Counted from the first letter of the stretch, positions 22,841 to 35,200 are shown. The stretch is 64,000 nt of DNA from Puccinia triticina (GCF_026914185.1 NC_070575.1:2232001-2296000); one strand, 5' to 3'. Numbers and translations are program-made. The notes: generated by a model from the sequence alone, not told the origin.

Positions 22841-24700
22841 TGGTATCAAAAACGATTGGCAGAGAATGGATCAAAGTAGAAGAAGAAAACGGGAGGAAGT
22901 AAGTCAGCAACTTGTTGATGTAAGTAAGGAAAAGTACATCATACCGCTTGTTGTGGGCCCTCGTCATCCTGGTCTTGGTGCCTTTTTTGCTTCTAAGATT
23001 CAGTAGATGAGGTGAATTGCAAGAAGGGAATAGCTAGCCATTAGCAGTGTATCATAAGAAAAGAATTTGAGTTTAGCAGTTTGCAAGTTTGTCAATGAAC
23101 TTACAGTTACCTTAGCTGGTCGAGCGAACGGACGTGAGCAGGCAGACTTGAGAGATCGGAGGTGAGCTAGCAGATTTGAGCAAGCGGAGGTGAGCGAGGA
23201 GATGTGAGCAAGCAGAGGTAAACGAGGAGATGTGAGCGAGCGGAGTTGAACAATTGGGTTTTCTGTTAGCGGGTCTGCTGCATCGCTAACAGTGGTAATA
23301 GCATGATAACTTACTTGATACTTGGGCCAGGTTTTTAACCTTGATTTGGCCTAGCTTAGATGATGCAATAGGAGAGCGTCGCCAATATTGTCTGGTCATT
23401 TGAAGTCAGTGATCAGTCCACTTGGAATTTGAGTTGTCTATCTGCTTACCGTTGTTTGAAGTCTTTCGATTTGATGCTGCTGCTGCTTCTCGGGTCTTGC
23501 TCTTGAATCTCTTGCCTGCAAGATTGGTGTCAAGCGAGTTGTTAGCTCTACTTGACAGCTTACAAAGGTGAGCGAGAGGGGTGAGAGAACAAGGTGAGCG
23601 AAGGGGTGAGAGAACGAGGTGAGCGAAGGGGTGAGAGAACAAGGTGAGCAAACCTGGCTTTGCGCACTTATTTTTTCACTCCATTCGTGTGTCAGCCTCA
23701 GGGGCCTCCCCTGGTTTGTTCTTGTTACACGGGAGGTTGGTGGAGTCCATCGAACTGTCCAGCCCCTCCCTGTACATGCCAAGCCACAAGCACGTAGTGC
23801 GGCCATGTACATGTAGCGACGGCGGAGATAGCGGCGTACAGGGCTTTACAGGGACCTGGGGAGGTTGCCTGCATCCCCTCAGAACTCTCGGGGTCTGAGA
23901 CTCCTCGAGCCCGCTCTTTCCTCTCCGAGCCTCCCATTCCCGAGTCCCTTCTAGTCTACCCCTCTTGGATCAAAGCCTTTTCGCGACTGCCCACCCGCCC
24001 TACACAAGTCTAAACGAGGACTAGGCACTCACGCTCACGCGTGGGGTCTAGCGCCTTTGCCCTCACCCTCCGGGGACTTTCTGCTCCGGGAGGATCCGGT
24101 CCACTGCCTTCTCCTCCCTCAGGAACTTCTCCCTGTCGATTCCCCACTCCCAGGGGACTTTAAAAAAGAGAAGAACCACAAGAGCGCAGCACAAAGGATC
24201 GGGGACCAATCCTCCCCCGAACCACACACAAGAGTCTGGTGAAGTTACTCCCTGACTTCCAGGACTCTCAATAGTGAGCAGATGACTAAGAGAGAGCATT
24301 GCGGTGCCCTCCGCAGCGTCAACCAAGGTGTGGTGGTGCATTGAGCCACGCGCAACCCGCAAGGGACCGCATGCTGGAAACCCCCTGCCAGACCTCCCCG
24401 CAGCGGCTAAGTGGGAATGGAATATTATGTATCTACACATGTACAAACGTACATACCCAATTTGAGCCACAGAACACAACTACTGATATGAATCATGTAG
24501 ACGATTGGTTCGTAATTGAGTGACTGGAGTGATAAGCAAGTTGACATAGCATAGCAGTCAGGACGGGTGATTCTGACATGATAACCTTTTGAAGACACGC
24601 GGGTTCGATTCCGATTCTTAATCACCCGCATGTGCCCGCTGCGGAGATCACAGCACCTGATACATTGTGCGCTGAATCCGAGGTAGCGGGTCTTAGATTG
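22841..24700. other. Upstream part of hAT-1: tandem repeats, no gene recognised
   Basis: GTGAGC-rich tandem repeats lie at about 23155-23250 (GGAGATGTGAGCAAGC-type units) and 23570-23650 (a ~25-bp unit GTGAGCGAAGGGGTGAGAGA). From 23700 to 24500 the sequence is GC-richer with short overlapping frames on both strands and no domain. A B-box-like GGTTCGATTCC lies at about 24602. Confidence 0.45.
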
Positions 24701-25070
24701 GTAAGTTAGAGCAACTACAATAGTCAGTGTAGCGTAGTTCAGTCTGCAGTGTAGCGGGGTAAAGTATGCAAGTGTAGCAGAGTAAAGTATGCAAGTGTAG
24801 CGTAGTGTAGCAGGAAAAAAACTGAGCTGAAATGGAAAGAAAATTTGGATAGCGAAAAAATTCTACGCTAAGGAACAGTTTAACGCCTTGTAGTTGACGC
24901 TAAAACTACCATGAATCTCAAGGCAGAAAAAACCACTGAACTCTCCAGTAATTTAGATTATTTCAGCTTCAACTGAAACTCCCAAATATCTCTTGAAATT
25001 ACCTGATACTACACTATCAGATAGCGGCCGCTACCGCTAGTTTAGCGTAGCGGCCCACCGTTGATTGTGG

Positions 25071-26466
25071 ATACAACAGGTGACACTGGCTTGGTGGACC
25101 CCACTTGGAATTCCCTCTGCCCCCCGTTGGTGCCACCGCCCCGTCAAAAATGGGTGGAGACAATGGTGTAGCCAGTCCTCTCCACCGTCCTGTGATTCCC
25201 CCGTCAGCCCAATGGGGAAACTGATAAGGGTTCCACGGATGCCTGTGGGATCCTGGTGGCCCTGGAGCCAACAGGAACGGGGTGTGACAGGATTTCCCTG
25301 TCATTCCCTTGACAAGGAATCTGGTGGTACCAGACCAGAATGCTTGTAGCATGTCCTGTTTCCTGATGGAAAAGCTTTAGGGTTATTTCAGTGACAACCG
25401 CCATGGTTGGCCATGTCTTTTGCTCATTTGGAGGAATCAATTAACTCTCAAGGCAAGCAACAACTTAGCAAAAAAACAACCTGCCCGACTTGGCACTCCA
25501 TAACATTCCATTCACCATCTTCCCACTGTGAGTTAAGTTAAATCCAGACATATCTTGCTTGATCAGTCACCTGTGCTGGGATTTGATGACCAGAAGATTG
25601 TGCGTAAAAAAATCCTCAAGGCAATTTCAAAACATTCACAATCAACAAATGAAGCCTGGAAGTCCAAATTGATCCAATCAATCAACATGCTCAGTGGGCC
25701 CGTTGGGACCACTCCTATCCTCCCAATGAATGATCCGTCATCAACTGCAAAACCCATTAATGATCAGAGGAATGAGCACCAAATGGCCAAAAGGACATGG
25801 CTGTCCTATCAATTGGTGGAATCAGCAAGCTAAACTATGACAAAACAGAGGAGTAGATGGTGATTTTTTCGGATACTTGTTGGCATTTGGTCTGCTTTCA
25901 GGATGAGCTATTTGAAGGCTGTTTGAACAAACAATCCTTCAAGCTTCCTGATTCAAATCTCTCTAACTTTGACATCTATTGGTGGCATCAGAAACTCAAG
26001 TGCCTCAACTCTTCCCCCTCTCCTTAGCTTTGATTGATCCCTTCATCACCATCCTTTACTTCTCCACCTTCCTGCCCAGTGTTTGGTATCCTCTATATGA
26101 GCCGTTCATCCATCTCAGCACAAGAAGAGCCTTTTCTCATTCTTCAATTAACCTTTGATAATATTACACTATCTCATAAATCTAATGCCACACATGGTTT
26201 TGAATGCAATTAAGGGTATTAAATTTTTGCAAAGACAATCACATTTCCAAGAAGCAGAGATGGTTTGGAAACCAAGAAAAGCAAGTTAATGTTCAGGGCA
26301 AGACGGATTGCAAACATCCACACAGAATTGGTCATCAAAACAACAGGGAACATTGATGAAATTGGAAACAAAATAGAGAGTAGAATCCTAGAAATGATAG
26401 GCTATGTCAGTGGGCCAGCCAACCAAGGCGGAGAGGAAGAATAGCAGACCAGCTTACGCTTGTGAG
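25071..26466. other. No gene recognised
   Basis: One open frame of 92 codons (25555-25833, +) has no recognisable domain. The rest shows no splice-linked coding pattern or element ends. Confidence 0.4.
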
Positions 26467-28657
26467 TTATTGTCCCTCAACTGGCTTTCCTTCAGCCTTT
26501 TGAAAAATGTCTAATATTTCACCATAAAGTCGTGCGGAATCCTTTTCTCTGACATCGGGAGAACGCATGACGTTGGCAAACTCAATCACACAGTCAACAA
26601 TAGGCTGAGATTGTTGGTAATGATCCGTGAATTCGAATAAACGCGAGTGAAGGTTCATGATGGTACCACTTTTGATGGATCCTAGGGTCATCGGGCCGCA
26701 CTCCTTCCATCCTGACATCCAAGAATTTTTGCTTTGATTGGCAGGGTGGTTGACGCAAATCCACATCAAGACCCAAAAAAAGGATTCTAGGTCATCTACA
26801 AAATCGCGGGGCTTATCTTTGAGAAGCAAATTGAATGACACAAAAACTTTTGTGCCGTATCGTGGGTCGCGGTCTTCTTCATTAACTATAGGGTAGGCCA
26901 CCGCGCCATCGAGGTCGATCAGGAAGTATTTTCGATCCGGGTCGGTTGTCTGATTGTCAATCATGAGATTGTTGATAGAAATGTCTCGGTGAAGATAGCC
27001 AGCCTTCAACAAGGCCTGATGCCCTTTAATACAGCCCTCGAGGGCCTCCAACAGATGAATCGGAGAATCGACTGTCCAAATGGGTTGCCCTACGTCTTTG
27101 AGGACCAACCGTCTGTGAACCCGATTGATAAAGCCCTTGGACTCCTGTTCCTGTAGATCATCGGATGCATCAGTCGGTCGGATCTCCTCGCCGCTTTTGA
27201 AGTTGATGCCCCCCCGAAGGTGAGATTCAATGTCGACTATCTGGCTGGCCACGTGGACGGTTTCATGATGATGATATCGCACCACATGAGGAACGTTTTT
27301 TTCCGTCACGTCGCGAAGGATGCTACCTTCTTCTCTCTGTTCTAGCGGTTGCCACGAGTCTTTTATCACAAATTTTTCACTCTCGTCTCCAGAGAGATGC
27401 GCTTGCCAGCAAGTCGTCCCACGTCCGCAGATTCCCGACTCTCGGTAGAGGGGACAGTCTATTACGAGTTCTTGAGGATTGGGCTGCGTTTGAAGTTGTA
27501 TCTTTTGCGTTCTTCGAGTGTTGATGGGAGCCTGCCCGTCAATATCAATGATGGTTGGATCGAAGCCGAGGACTTGTTTACTTGACATTAAAAACAATAA
27601 AATCAGAGCGAGGAATTTGGAAAGGTTTTCTTTGGTCCCTATGATGTTGAATGATTCAGAACCGATGGCCCCGGACCTATCAAACTGCCAGAGCCGCATG
27701 AATGTTCCGCACATTGTAAACCCGATGGCATAGCTTTGGGTGGGCTGAGCTATGAAGACCTCGGAGACTTGTTTGACCAAGCAAAGATCAGCTTGTTGGG
27801 AATCTGATTCGTTATTGTTTAGCACGACAGGGACTAGAATATCTCGACAAAATCAGGACGTGATTGCATAATGCAGCTTGCGTGCTCCGTCACTATGCTT
27901 CAGATCGCTAGGCCAGGCCCGCCAAGTGCGAGAGTGATGATGGGTGGGTGTTTCCTTTTTCAACCAGGTCGAGCAATGTTCAACGAGCGTTCCAATCCAG
28001 TTCGACATAACAGGCTCCGACGGGTCTGTTATACCTTCTTCAAACCTTTGATTAACAAAGCTCTCGTGGTGTTGCAGGAGCAACATGGGAGCAATGTGAT
28101 GTTGCCAGATGAAATGCTCCACCAAACCTGGAACATCCGGGTACATTACTCCCTTCCGTTGCAGCTCGAGCACAGAACGGAATTGGCAAACATTGTAGCT
28201 CGAGGTATACATCATGAGATCGGATGCTGATGAGTTGATCCACGCCGATGGACCGTTTCGGGGAGCACTGAATCCTTCATAGACAAGCTCAAGCATTTCT
28301 TCATTAGATGTGGGTTCGTTGGCCAGGACAACTGTGATGAAAGGCTTGAAATTCTCAAAGTAACCGGTGTGAGCAAGGGATGACATTGCCAACCTATATT
28401 CAAACAGGAAGAAAGTAAAATCTGACGGAAGGATTTTAACTTCCAATGAGAGTATATGCTTCTTGATTTCTGAAAAAGAATACATAGGATCAGATGGTAC
28501 GTAATTAATTACATGAGTGGGTTCTTGGCTTACCACTCCCATCAAGGCCAAAGAACTGTTCCACCGTGCTGATACCTTGTGAAGTGAGACTATTGCGCAG
28601 ACTGTTGTGAAGAGATTCTGGTTCTTGTTCCATGCGCTTGTCGGCGGGCTGAGTCAT
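26467..28657 (-). pseudogene. FunK1-type fungal protein kinase gene with one in-frame TGA
   Basis: Exon 1 runs from ATG 28657 to 28534. A 64-bp GT-AG intron (28533-28470, GTAAGC...TTTTTCAG) follows, and exon 2 runs 28469-26467, keeping phase. The product would be 708 codons, close to the family norm, but TGA 27855-27853 interrupts it near codon 247. The kinase half has the catalytic loop HRDISINNLMI (near residue 540) and FLIDLDGAVA as the metal-binding segment. It also has the FunK1 signature FVDDLESFFWVLMWIC and a CX-rich patch (CPLYRESGICGRGTTC). FunK1 kinases are a fungal-specific expansion of unknown targets. With one stop in an otherwise clean frame it is either a recent pseudogene, a read-through gene or carries a sequencing error. 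No intron can remove the stop. Confidence 0.85.
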
Positions 28658-29690
28658 GATTGATGAGGTTTGTTTGGTGTGTTGAGGCTCGTAAAAACAT
28701 CGAGTCCACGGAGAGAAGTATGTCGCGTGATGGCAAAGGAAAACGAGGAAGTGGTGCCGGAACCAAAGGATGGCTATTGGGAACTAACTGGACGTGTCGG
28801 GCTGGGCTAATTTCTATTGTCCAGATTCAAGCCCAGGCCTGATGCAGTCCCAGACGGGCTCAAAGCAACCCGCCCGATTCAGCGAATATAGCGACAGCCT
28901 GCGCAACCCGGTTGAGAACCCTGAAGACGCCAAGGGCACCACCACTCAGGGTAAGTTCAATCACCTTCTTTGACTGTACCAGACCAATGATCAAACCCGC
29001 CCTGAAGAAACAGTCATAAGCCAAACAAAGTCTGAACAATTCCGTGTTGCACAGACAACATGGACATCAACAGCACCCTCTCAACCGGTTGTGAAGAACC
29101 AGCTGTGGGTGTTTTGTTTTTTGCCTGAGTCTACTCTAAAGTATACAGTACGTTGAAGAGTCAAGCCGCGAGTTTGATTGCAGATTTCATAACATTCTTT
29201 GAGAATCAGACCGGTCATGTTATGAAAAAACTTATCACGGACGGGCCCCGGGGACAGGGAGTTTTATCTTAGTGAAATGCTGAAAGCAGAAGGCATCCAG
29301 CAAAATTTTGCACCAGCTTAAACTCAGTGATGTTATGTTATCTAGAGGGTTTTTGCAACATAAATTCCCACTGTTAGCAGATAATGTGTTATTTTTATCT
29401 GGTAAAATCTGCCTGCGCATGTTTGAATAACATAATGGAGGGGGCTATTCCCCTCAATACCGCGGAAAGTAACTCCAGTAACCCGCTAACCGCGTTAGCG
29501 GGCTTGAAAACACTGGAAAATGGGCAAAAAACCCCAGGTTATCCCCCTGAGATTGTGGGGGATATTGTAACGGGTCTAATCAAACAGGGATAAACTTAAA
29601 AAAAATGTAATCAAAACATTGTTGCCGTCAGTGCAACAATAATGGCACCAATTGAGTTACATTATCCATTACTTTTCATTAAAGATAACA
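28658..29690. other. No gene seen
   Basis: Intergenic sequence upstream of FunK1 (5' flank to about 28800), then repeat-like DNA with an AACCCGCTAACCGCGTTAGC hairpin near 29480-29505. No coding signal. Confidence 0.4.
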
Positions 29691-31140
29691 TAACATCCCA
29701 TTGTTCTTACACTCCCAAAGATAATGGGCTGGCAGAACGTGCAAATCACACAATCATTGGCATCAACGGTGGGCTGCCAAGCTACACTACGCTACAGGGC
29801 CACTTAGCATTATCATAGCAGCGCTAATGGAGGCCCTTTTTCAAGAAGTGTTAGCAGGATTTTACGCCACTAAAGCCAAGCTGTAGAGTAGTTTTTTTTC
29901 CTGCGCAAACGCTCAAAAAAATTGTGCAGAAAAAAATCAGCTACACTAACAGTTAGAATAGCAGGATGGGCGCTAACAGATTTTTTCTCCCCTGGTAGCG
30001 TAGTGGAATGAATCTCCGCTACACTAGGGCCGGAGAAACTGGGCAGAAACAAAATTTCAGGTTCTTTCCTGTATTTTCATGACTGCAGGAAAAAACTGGG
30101 GTGTTATATCTGCCCAGTTATATCCCTGTAGTCGCACAGGGACAGATTTGGGCTGTTCCTGCCCAGTTTTTTCCTCAGGCGGCGCTAGCGTACACAAAAG
30201 CTATGCTGAAAGTGAGTGAAGCTTTTTTATAAGCTAGCACCACTACGCTAACGCTACCCATCAAAAATTGTAGTGTTAGCGGCCGTAAAAACCGCTAGCA
30301 CTTCACCAGCACTTTTTTCTCTCTTAATAGTGCTAGCAGGCAAATCGGGTTACTAACACTAGCCCCGCCGTAGCATAGCTTAAAAACGCTAACACTACGC
30401 TACGCTAGCGCTAATGTTAGTGTAGCTGGCCCAGATTTGTTGAAATGAATTGATGTCTGATGATGCAAGCAAAAATCTATCCTGAATGGTGGGCGGAGGA
30501 ATTGAAGAAAGCTACAGCAACCACTAATTGTATTCCACGGCTTTCAAAAAGCAAGTCCTCTCCAGTCAAAATTCTATACAAGATCAAACCAAATATCAAT
30601 TTCTTTTGATCTTTGTGTGTTGAGTATGTGTTGTGAAGCCAAAGCAGAAATGGGATCACGATTTTGGACACATTTCTTGGGAAGGCATTCTAGGAGGATT
30701 TCTATTTTTCATCTCTTTTTCGATTGGGATTATGACATCGGGCGTATCTTTCTCTTGGTTTATTATCTAAAGAGGAGCAGTGGATATTTTTCTATATAGA
30801 GGGGGGGGTGTTCCTTCCTGCAGGAGGGGATTATGCTATCTTCTACAGACTTTTGATTACTTGACAGATTCTTACTCTTTTTCTGCAGGTTGTGATTGCA
30901 GAGGGTCTTTATTATGGTTTACTTATGACTATTTCCTGTGGTGTTTGTGGTTTTTTATGGTGGTTTACCTCACTTTTACAACAGATTACTATTGTTATTA
31001 TTGCTCTAAGGACTTCTTTTCCTTCTGCGGAGTTCATTGCGTGCTTATGCTACATTGAGTTTGGAGTTCCCTCAGCTACTTTGGATTATCTTGTGTAGAA
31101 GAGGGTCTGCTCTGGACATTTCATAGTGGAGTTCACCTTT
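29690..31140 (+). pseudogene. Copia relic: integrase pieces and 3' LTR start
   Basis: An integrase stretch CSYTPKDNGLAERANHTIIG ends at about 29758. After a 680-bp hAT-type insert, integrase-like sequence resumes (KIYPEWWAEELKKAT, from about 30474). RT and RNase H are missing. At 30801-30809 a G8 purine tract meets TGTTCC, as at a 3' LTR. The opposite end of the LTR was not fixed. Confidence 0.65.
29764..30441. mobile_element. Non-autonomous hAT-type CGCTA element inside the Copia relic
   Basis: The left end CAACGGTGGGCTGCC is followed by AGCTACACTA. The right end inverted reads CAAC..GGGCCAGCTACACTA. The interior is dense in CGCTA/TAGCG words, like 2455-2919. No clear 8-bp duplication remains. 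It splits the integrase coding sequence. Confidence 0.65.
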
Positions 31141-31662
31141 CTTCTACCACAACGTAAACCACATTTGATAGTTGGCAGCAGAAGTCAAATTTTAGGTAGT
31201 CAATTAATCAAGACCCTACTGATAAATCCCAACATTTGTATCAGATTGGTTTCACAGTTGGTAAAACCACACACCCAGGCTGGTTTATTCCTTGGATGCC
31301 TATCAACACCTTGTGTTGATCTGGATGTGCCTTCATTGAGAAAGCCTCTCAGTCCTTGATGAATGATTGAGTGAAACCTTTTACAGGTCTTCCCACATCA
31401 CTCCTGGCCCATCTTTGGCGCATTAAACCATCTGTTTCATCCCTACAGCGCAAGTGGGTCCAATTGGAGCAGGGGCCAGGGGGCCGCGTGTTAGTGGATG
31501 TTAGCTCAGATTGGCCACAGTGGGTCGGGGGGCCCACAGTCTTTTAACACTCAGTGGCACACAGTTGCTCTGTCTGGTCTAACACTGGGTAGAGGTCTTG
31601 TTAACTTCTATGGTTTTACTTTTTCAGCACTGGTAGGGTTCCAGATGCCTAGGCTAACCCAG
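31141..31662. other. No gene seen
   Basis: Noncoding sequence between the Copia relic and a MITE. A GGGGGGCCCAC-type GC patch lies near 31480-31540. Confidence 0.4.
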
Positions 31663-31884
31663 AAGCACTGCCAGCATGATTGGCTGGGCTGAGGTTATCC
31701 CAGTTAAACTGGGATGCACTCAACCAATTTAAATTTGGTTGATCTCAACTGATGAAATACAAATCCAAGGGTCCCCCCTTAGTTTTATATTTCATTGGTT
31801 GAGATCAACCCATCTAAGATTGGTTGAGTGCATCCCAGTTAAACTGGGATGACTTCATCCTAGCCAAATATGCTGGCAGTGAAG
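31663..31884. mobile_element. 216-bp CACTG...CAGTG MITE with AAG duplication
   Basis: The element 31666-31881 has ends CACTGCCAGCAT and ATGCTGGCAGTG. Inside are further inverted blocks (ATCCCAGTTAAACTGGGATG on both sides). AAG flanks it at 31663-31665 and 31882-31884. Relatives are at 41342-41534 and 63336-63528. Confidence 0.82.
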
Positions 31885-32084
31885 GTTGCTTATGCTGCTT
31901 CCCAAGCTAGCTAATTGAGGGTCGGGACTCGGGGGTAAGGTGCCTCCACCAATGGTGCAAGAGCTACGCTACACAAAGGGGCAGCGTAGCGCCCAGCCTT
32001 GGAACTCTGCCTGTTTTGCAGGGGAACTAGCTATTTGGCAACATACATAGTCAATCTAGAAGGGATTGATCAAAAGGTGTGAGT

Positions 32085-33955
32085 TTACTTAGCTTGATGA
32101 GACTGAAATGACATATGGAGACTGATTGGACCAACCTGTTTTAAAGTGGAACCAATACCACTTGTTGCATACTTTGCTTTGGACTTCTTGCTACTAGTAA
32201 TCACCCCGGCCCCCAAACTGTCTTGATAATCAACCTCAGATTTGGATTTGGCTTGCAAGTCTTCATCAGATACATCTTTGGGATCAATTTTGTCCTCAGC
32301 TTCTGAAGCCTTGATGCCATCATTAATCATCTCTCCCTCTTTGCTGATTGTTTCAAGCACCAGGGGAGATATGTTCCCACTCCCCAGGGAGTGCCTTGCC
32401 GTAACTTTTTTCCATAACTGTGCTGGAGGCCTTTGGTAAAGCAATATTGAATAGGCATGAACAAGACTGGAAGTCAGCGTGGAAATCAGTTGGAAATCAT
32501 CCTGAAATAAAACATAACTTGCCAAAAAAAATCATCCAGAACTCATCTATAATTCATCCAGAACTCATCCAGAATATAGTCCTTTCTTGGCTCCATGACC
32601 AGTGTGTCCTTTCCATGGAGATGTGAAAGGCCCAGCCTGTGATTTTTTCCCCCTCATGTACTCGCGTACATCAGGGGGACAATTGGTGTCTCAAAACAAA
32701 TTTTTTACTTTTCATGTGGCTGTGCAAGGCCCATCCTGTGATATTTCCACCTCAATGTACGCGCGTACATCAGGGTGACTATTAGCAAAGTGCAAAAAGG
32801 TTAACTTGCATGTGCACATGTGAATTTTGAAAAGCAAAAAAATACAAAATTCACTAGATCATTTTTGTGAGGAGGACAGGATATATGGCCAAAGTGAATT
32901 GGCACTGCAATCCAACCTTGACTTAACTCAGACTTTCACCCTATTAAAACAGTTTTTTGTCATTTTTATCAGCCAAATTCAAATTAATTCCCACATTTCC
33001 AAGAAAATGGGTTTCAATTTCAATGACTGCAACATTACCACATTCCAAAAATCTAAACCCAATAATACCAAGTCGACTTTTAGTTTAATTTTGTACATCA
33101 GGGCATATAATGTGAATTACAAGAAACCCATTTTTTTGGAGGAATTACTTTTGAGAATGGGAATTTTGCTTTGCTATCCTTAAAAATCAGTAAACAGGAG
33201 CAATTGATGAGTTGAACTTTGGTGAAATATCATTTCATCATATTTCTTCCTACAGTTGTACATAGAAAACAAAAGAATTCTACACAACATTGTGTTGACT
33301 TCCAAATCAATTGTGACTGACTTTTCACTAACTTCTCCATCCAATTTACTATTTTGGGGATGAGTTACTAATCCACATCAGGCTCACATAAAATTCAGCT
33401 CTGGCACTCCCTGGGGAGTGGGAACATATCTCCCCTGGTGAAGGGTTGGGAAGTTTTTGGGTTTTTTTGAGTGGGGGGGACCATTGGCGGTGGAAAGCTT
33501 GATTGCAGCCAGGCCTGCACCACAAACTAAAGCAACAAAGTGGCAAAAGCAGCGCTGGTGGCTCACCAAAGGGTCCCAGGTAGTTCCATCATGCTGTTTG
33601 ATCAGCTTTGATAACTCCTTCACCATGGTGAAGTTGTTCAAAGCTGAATCAGTTGTCTTTCAAAGGATGTAAACAAGAAAAAAAAAAACCGTAAAGTGAG
33701 CTTATTGAAGATTTAGAAACGTTTGCGGTAGAATACAAGAGAAGTAGTAAAATTTACGTACAGTTGGTGGAGATTGTGCTTGATTAGGACTTTGGCAAAC
33801 GGGGAAGCAAGATACTTTCTGTTGCAATGCCAGGAGATATACTTTATCAATAAGTGGTGTGAGCAATATTCCCAAGATTTGGTGATGTAGCATACAGAGA
33901 TGCCTAAAAAGGCTTTGTGGCCCCCTTTGGTTGTCCACACATCAGATACTAAGCT
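32085..33955 (-). pseudogene. hAT-2 transposase relic, interrupted
   Basis: Minus-strand pieces in order: DVWTTKGGHKAFLGISVCYI (about 33945-33760); after an intron, TTDSALNNFTMVKELSKLI with HQRCFCHFVALVCGAGL (33660-33445). After a 1.1-kb insert comes the acidic stretch LETISKEGEMINDGIKASEA to GSTLKQ (32357-32130). These match the N-half of a BED-hAT transposase related to, but distinct from, hAT-1. No C-terminal domain was found. Confidence 0.8.
32358..33440. mobile_element. 1083-bp CACTA-like element with 38-bp perfect TIRs
   Basis: The ends are CACCAGGGGAGATATGTTCC... and its exact inverse (32358-32395, 33403-33440). AAG flanks it at 32355-32357 and 33441-33443. The interior has a tandem pair of ~95-bp units (CATGTACTCGCGTACATC near 32655 and 32758) and no transposase. 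It is inserted in the hAT-2 transposase. Confidence 0.85.
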
Positions 33956-35200
33956 GATATTTGATTTGGCTTCCTAAAGATTTGATGGAACTTGGTCAGT
34001 GCATCATCCAAAAATGAATCAAACATGAAATCATATGAGCCCCACTAGACTGAGATTCAAAACACCTGGATACTGTGAGCCCCACCTTTGGGGGTCTCAC
34101 AGGATCCTCTCACAAGACCTTCACATAGCCTTTCACAAGATTACATAAGCCTATTTTACTTAGTCTCAGTTCCTCTCTTCCCTAGTCCAGTAGAGAACCT
34201 TGGATCCCTTCTCTCTACTGGCTAGGTAAGCCTTTTTCTTTCTCCTCTCTCATCACTCTAGTTGTACTTGCAGAGAACCTTGGATCCCTTCTCTCTACTG
34301 GTTAGTCCCCAAAATCCAGTATATGTTGGCACTAGAATCACTTCCAGGCTCTTCAGCCTATCCCTTGTGCCTCCTTTTGACCCATCAGTGAAGACCCCTA
34401 TTTAGGAGTCTTACACTTTTTTTTTCTAGTTCCATCAATCATTGGCTCGCCTTCATTGGCTCCCAGCCTTGACCTCTCTGGATTTTTTTTTCCTCTTCTC
34501 TGCTCTCCACCTTGCTGCACTTGGCCGCCTGCCTTTGGCCTCAAGGAGTCAACCCAAACGGCCCCTTTCCGGTTCTGAACTTGACCAGACAAACAGTTGC
34601 CCAACCACCCCTCTGGTTCCTCTGGCTTGGACCCAATCGGGCAAACAATTGACACCGGTCCACCTTCCATTTTGCTTTGAAGACCTTGTTGATTGATCTA
34701 TTGCGCGGCCCCTCCTTCATTTACACCGGCCTTTCCTTGCTGTTCTCAATCAACCACTCGGCTGGACAACCAACACCTGCCCCGAGGCCTCTCCTGGTCA
34801 CCTCTGGACCGCGAGTCCGACCCTCCACGACTTCCCAAATGGTTCTGCAGACAAAGCTGCCTTAGCCTGCATGTTGGGGCTTGCCCAATCCCGTGCTCCT
34901 TGCTTGAAGAATGACTACGCCGCCAAGACCTAAGTCCACCCAGACCCTTGGAAGCGGCCCCTGCCCCTCCTCTGACGGATCAGAAGCGCCCACAGAGCCC
35001 ATCAAAATTTAGTCCAGGACGTGGTTGGGGCTGGATGTCAAATTGTGTTCCCCAGGATGTTGGACCCATATGGGAGTCAGAAGTTGACTTTTAGGGAGTC
35101 AATTAGTCACACCAAAGCATTTCTCTCTTCCTGGCTGAATGATTCAATTTGTTTAAATACATCTGTCCATCTTGTTGATTTTGAAATGTTGTCAGCAAAA
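33956..35200. other. No gene recognised; 30-bp direct repeat
   Basis: AGAGAACCTTGGATCCCTTC through CTACTGG occurs at 34192-34221 and 34272-34301. Sequence from 34060 to 34330 looks like a decayed LTR (GTGAGCCCCACC.., pyrimidine-rich). From 34440 to 35000 it is GC-richer with short frames but no domain. Confidence 0.4.

Larger units (their letters stand above)
17156..25070 (-). mobile_element. hAT-1: 7.9-kb hAT transposon with candidate 8-bp duplication
   Basis: The left end CAACAGTGGGCCGCTAC starts at 17164, and the right end reads the inverse (GTAGCGGCCCACCGTT) to 25062. Both ends have CGCTA-rich subterminal DNA (17164-17660, 24700-25062). GATTGTGG occurs at 17156-17163 and 25063-25070. Inside, on the minus strand, are a broken hAT transposase (17926-20442) and a Tet-like oxygenase gene (21574-22840). 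The boundaries rest on one matching 8-mer plus matching termini 7.9 kb apart. An alternative is two separate non-autonomous copies with a chance match. Confidence 0.62.

Noticed and set aside
24565..24627. tRNA candidate with a 7-bp acceptor (GGGTGAT/ATCACCC) and a perfect box B
   Set aside because: Only 63 nt, with no D-arm and no paired anticodon stem, and the T-stem does not close. Probably chance or a tRNA fragment.
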